A stretch of DNA of 64,000 nt, taken from Pseudomonas protegens (GTDB taxonomy: Bacteria; Pseudomonadota; Gammaproteobacteria; Pseudomonadales; Pseudomonadaceae). The stretch covers positions 62,001-126,000 of the forward strand of contig NZ_CP031396.1 of the NCBI RefSeq assembly GCF_003363755.1, written 5' to 3'. Shown one piece after another: positions 62,656-64,000 of the stretch (its first letter is position 1; every line of letters begins with the position of its first letter). The translations under genes were made by a program, and so were the position numbers. Below the pieces are notes generated by a model, which had not been told where the DNA came from, ran no database searches, and saw only the letters and a program-made list of their open reading frames with translations.

Positions 62656-64000
62656 ATGAGCTCTCCACACATGGACTACGCGCTGGCGCCCCGCGCCAGC
62701 GGTCCGGCGTCATGGCTGGAAACATTCCTGGTGACCGCGCTGGTCATCGGCTTGGGGCTGTGGCTGACGCCGCAGGACCCTTTGCAAGTACAGGCCGAGT
62801 TTCCCTGGCCGGTGCTGGCGCCGTTGTTGCTGGGCGTGCGCTACGGCTTTGTCCGCGGCCTGATCAGCGCCAGCCTGCTGGTGGCGGCGTTCTTCATCCT
62901 GCGTCAGTCGGGGCTGGAGGCTTATGCGCCTATCGCTTCGTCCTACATCGTCGGCGTGCTGGTCTGCGGCATGCTCGTGGGCGAGGTGCGCGACCTGTGG
63001 GAGCGGCGCCTGTTGCGCTTGCAGATGGCCAACGAGTATCGCCAGTACCGACTCGACGACTTCACCCGGGCGCATCAGATCCTGCGGGTGTCCCATGATC
63101 GCCTGGAGCAGCGTCTGGCCGGCAGCGATCAGAGCCTGCGCAGTTCCTTGCTGGGCCTGCGCGAGCGCCTGCGTGCGGTGCCCAATGGCGATGATTCGCT
63201 GACCCTGCTGGCCGAGCCGGTGCTGACCCTGCTGGGCCAGTACGGCTCGTTGCGGGTGGCCGGGCTGTACCGTGTGGAGCAGGCCGGTAGCGCGCCTCCC
63301 ACCCTGACGCTGCTGGCCTCCACCGGGACCATGGGGCCCCTGGACAACCAGGACCTGCTGGTGCGCTTGTGCCTGGAGCGCGAAGAGCTGGTGAGTGTGC
63401 GTGAAGAGCTGCTCGACAGCGGCGGGCAGGCGTCGGTGTCGTCCCTGCAGGCCTGTATTCCCTTGGTCGATACCCAGGGGCGGGTGCTGGCGATTCTCGC
63501 GGTGCGGCAGATGCCGTTCTTTGCCTTCCAGGAGCGCACCCTCAGCCTGCTGGCGCTGCTGGCCGGGCATATCGCCGACCTGCTGCACCCGGATTCACAG
63601 GTACTGCAGCTGGAAAACGCCGACGCCCAGCACTTCACCCGCCAGCTCAAGCGTTCGCTGGTGGATGTCGAGCAACACGGTCTGTCCGGATGCCTCTACG
63701 CCTTTGAACTGACCCAGCCCAACGATGAACTGGCGCGGCTGTTCGAGCGCAGCCAGCGCGGGCTGGACCTGCACCTGAGCCTGGTCAACAGTCGCGGGCA
63801 CGGGCTGTTGCTGGTGCTGTTGCCACTGACCAGTGCCGAGGGCGCCCAAGGCTACCTGGCGCGCCTGGGCAAGCTGGTTCACGAGCACTTCGGCATGAAC
63901 GTGGACCTGGCCAGCCTGGGGGTCGCGGTGCTGCCTTACGACCTGGAGTCGGCCCGGCAACGCGATGGGCTGCGTAACTTCCTGTACAACGAGTGTGGCC
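62656..64000 (+). CDS. pelD: c-di-GMP receptor PelD (cut by window edge)
   Basis: The first 448 residues of PelD (P. aeruginosa PelD has 455) are in the window, and the gene runs off the right edge. Four N-terminal helices (about residues 18-105) are followed by a GAF-type domain and a degenerate GGDEF domain. The c-di-GMP I-site R-x-x-D is present as Arg368 and Asp371 in QRGLDLHL, equal to Arg367 and Asp370 of P. aeruginosa. Binding of c-di-GMP activates Pel polymer synthesis. The start is six bases after the pelC stop. Confidence 0.95.
   Translation, partial: MSSPHMDYALAPRASGPASWLETFLVTALVIGLGLWLTPQDPLQVQAEFPWPVLAPLLLGVRYGFVRGLISASLLVAAFFILRQSGLEAYAPIASSYIVGVLVCGMLVGEVRDLWERRLLRLQMANEYRQYRLDDFTRAHQILRVSHDRLEQRLAGSDQSLRSSLLGLRERLRAVPNGDDSLTLLAEPVLTLLGQYGSLRVAGLYRVEQAGSAPPTLTLLASTGTMGPLDNQDLLVRLCLEREELVSVREELLDSGGQASVSSLQACIPLVDTQGRVLAILAVRQMPFFAFQERTLSLLALLAGHIADLLHPDSQVLQLENADAQHFTRQLKRSLVDVEQHGLSGCLYAFELTQPNDELARLFERSQRGLDLHLSLVNSRGHGLLLVLLPLTSAEGAQGYLARLGKLVHEHFGMNVDLASLGVAVLPYDLESARQRDGLRNFLYNECG

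Overview
The window is a GC-rich chromosomal segment of a fluorescent-group Pseudomonas. Gene content, codon use, REPIN-type repeats and a pel locus that begins with a pelX-type epimerase point to a P. protegens or P. chlororaphis-like strain. I saw no rRNA, tRNA, CRISPR array or insertion sequence. Nearly all the DNA is coding, and most large ORFs opposite genes are high-GC shadows.

Positions 1-21.8 kb hold an alkane and fatty-acid catabolic island. It has an SDR and a Baeyer-Villiger-type monooxygenase, an alpha/beta hydrolase, the membrane alkane hydroxylase AlkB, two tandem PraB-like secreted proteins and a FadL-type porin. A self-contained beta-oxidation operon follows (FadE, FabG4-like reductase, MaoC hydratase, thiolase, FadD). 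The island ends with a split MacB-type ABC exporter with its own TolC and HlyD, and a TetR regulator. Five intergenic regions in front of these units share an AT-rich element, TTTAAAA-N7-TTGAA or close variants, a candidate operator of the island.

Positions 22-29.3 kb carry an epoxide-hydrolase-like enzyme and a polyamine-use block (oxidase, binding protein, gamma-glutamylpolyamine synthetase, divergent AraC regulator) with an NtrC-like dyad. A DUF4010/MgtC-like membrane protein follows.

Positions 29.4-34.3 kb form a low-oxygen or stress module: two tandem-domain universal stress proteins, a GNAT enzyme, a beta-CASP metallo-hydrolase and an FNR/Anr paralogue with all four Fe-S cysteines. Anr-type boxes lie in the promoters.

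Positions 34.4-38.2 kb contain a secreted protein of unknown function followed 12 bp later by a KAP-type P-loop NTPase, a possible undescribed two-gene system.

Positions 38.2-50.6 kb are mixed: a catalytically degenerate LytM/NlpD-like lipoprotein, a phosphatase/SDR pair, a LysR regulator, the 23S rRNA hydroxylase RlhA, a RidA protein and a TetR regulator with a divergent NTF2-like protein. There is also an SDR-photolyase-DUF2256 operon whose upstream region has paired TGTACA elements and a 47-residue membrane peptide gene, then the glutamate carrier GltS.

Positions 51.1-54.4 kb hold a small-protein gene and a tightly coupled trio: an unknown protein, a double-domain KaiC-like ATPase and a soluble histidine kinase.

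Positions 54.7-64 kb are the Pel exopolysaccharide locus (pelX, pelA, pelB, pelC, pelD, the last cut by the window edge), with FleQ-like boxes upstream of pelX.
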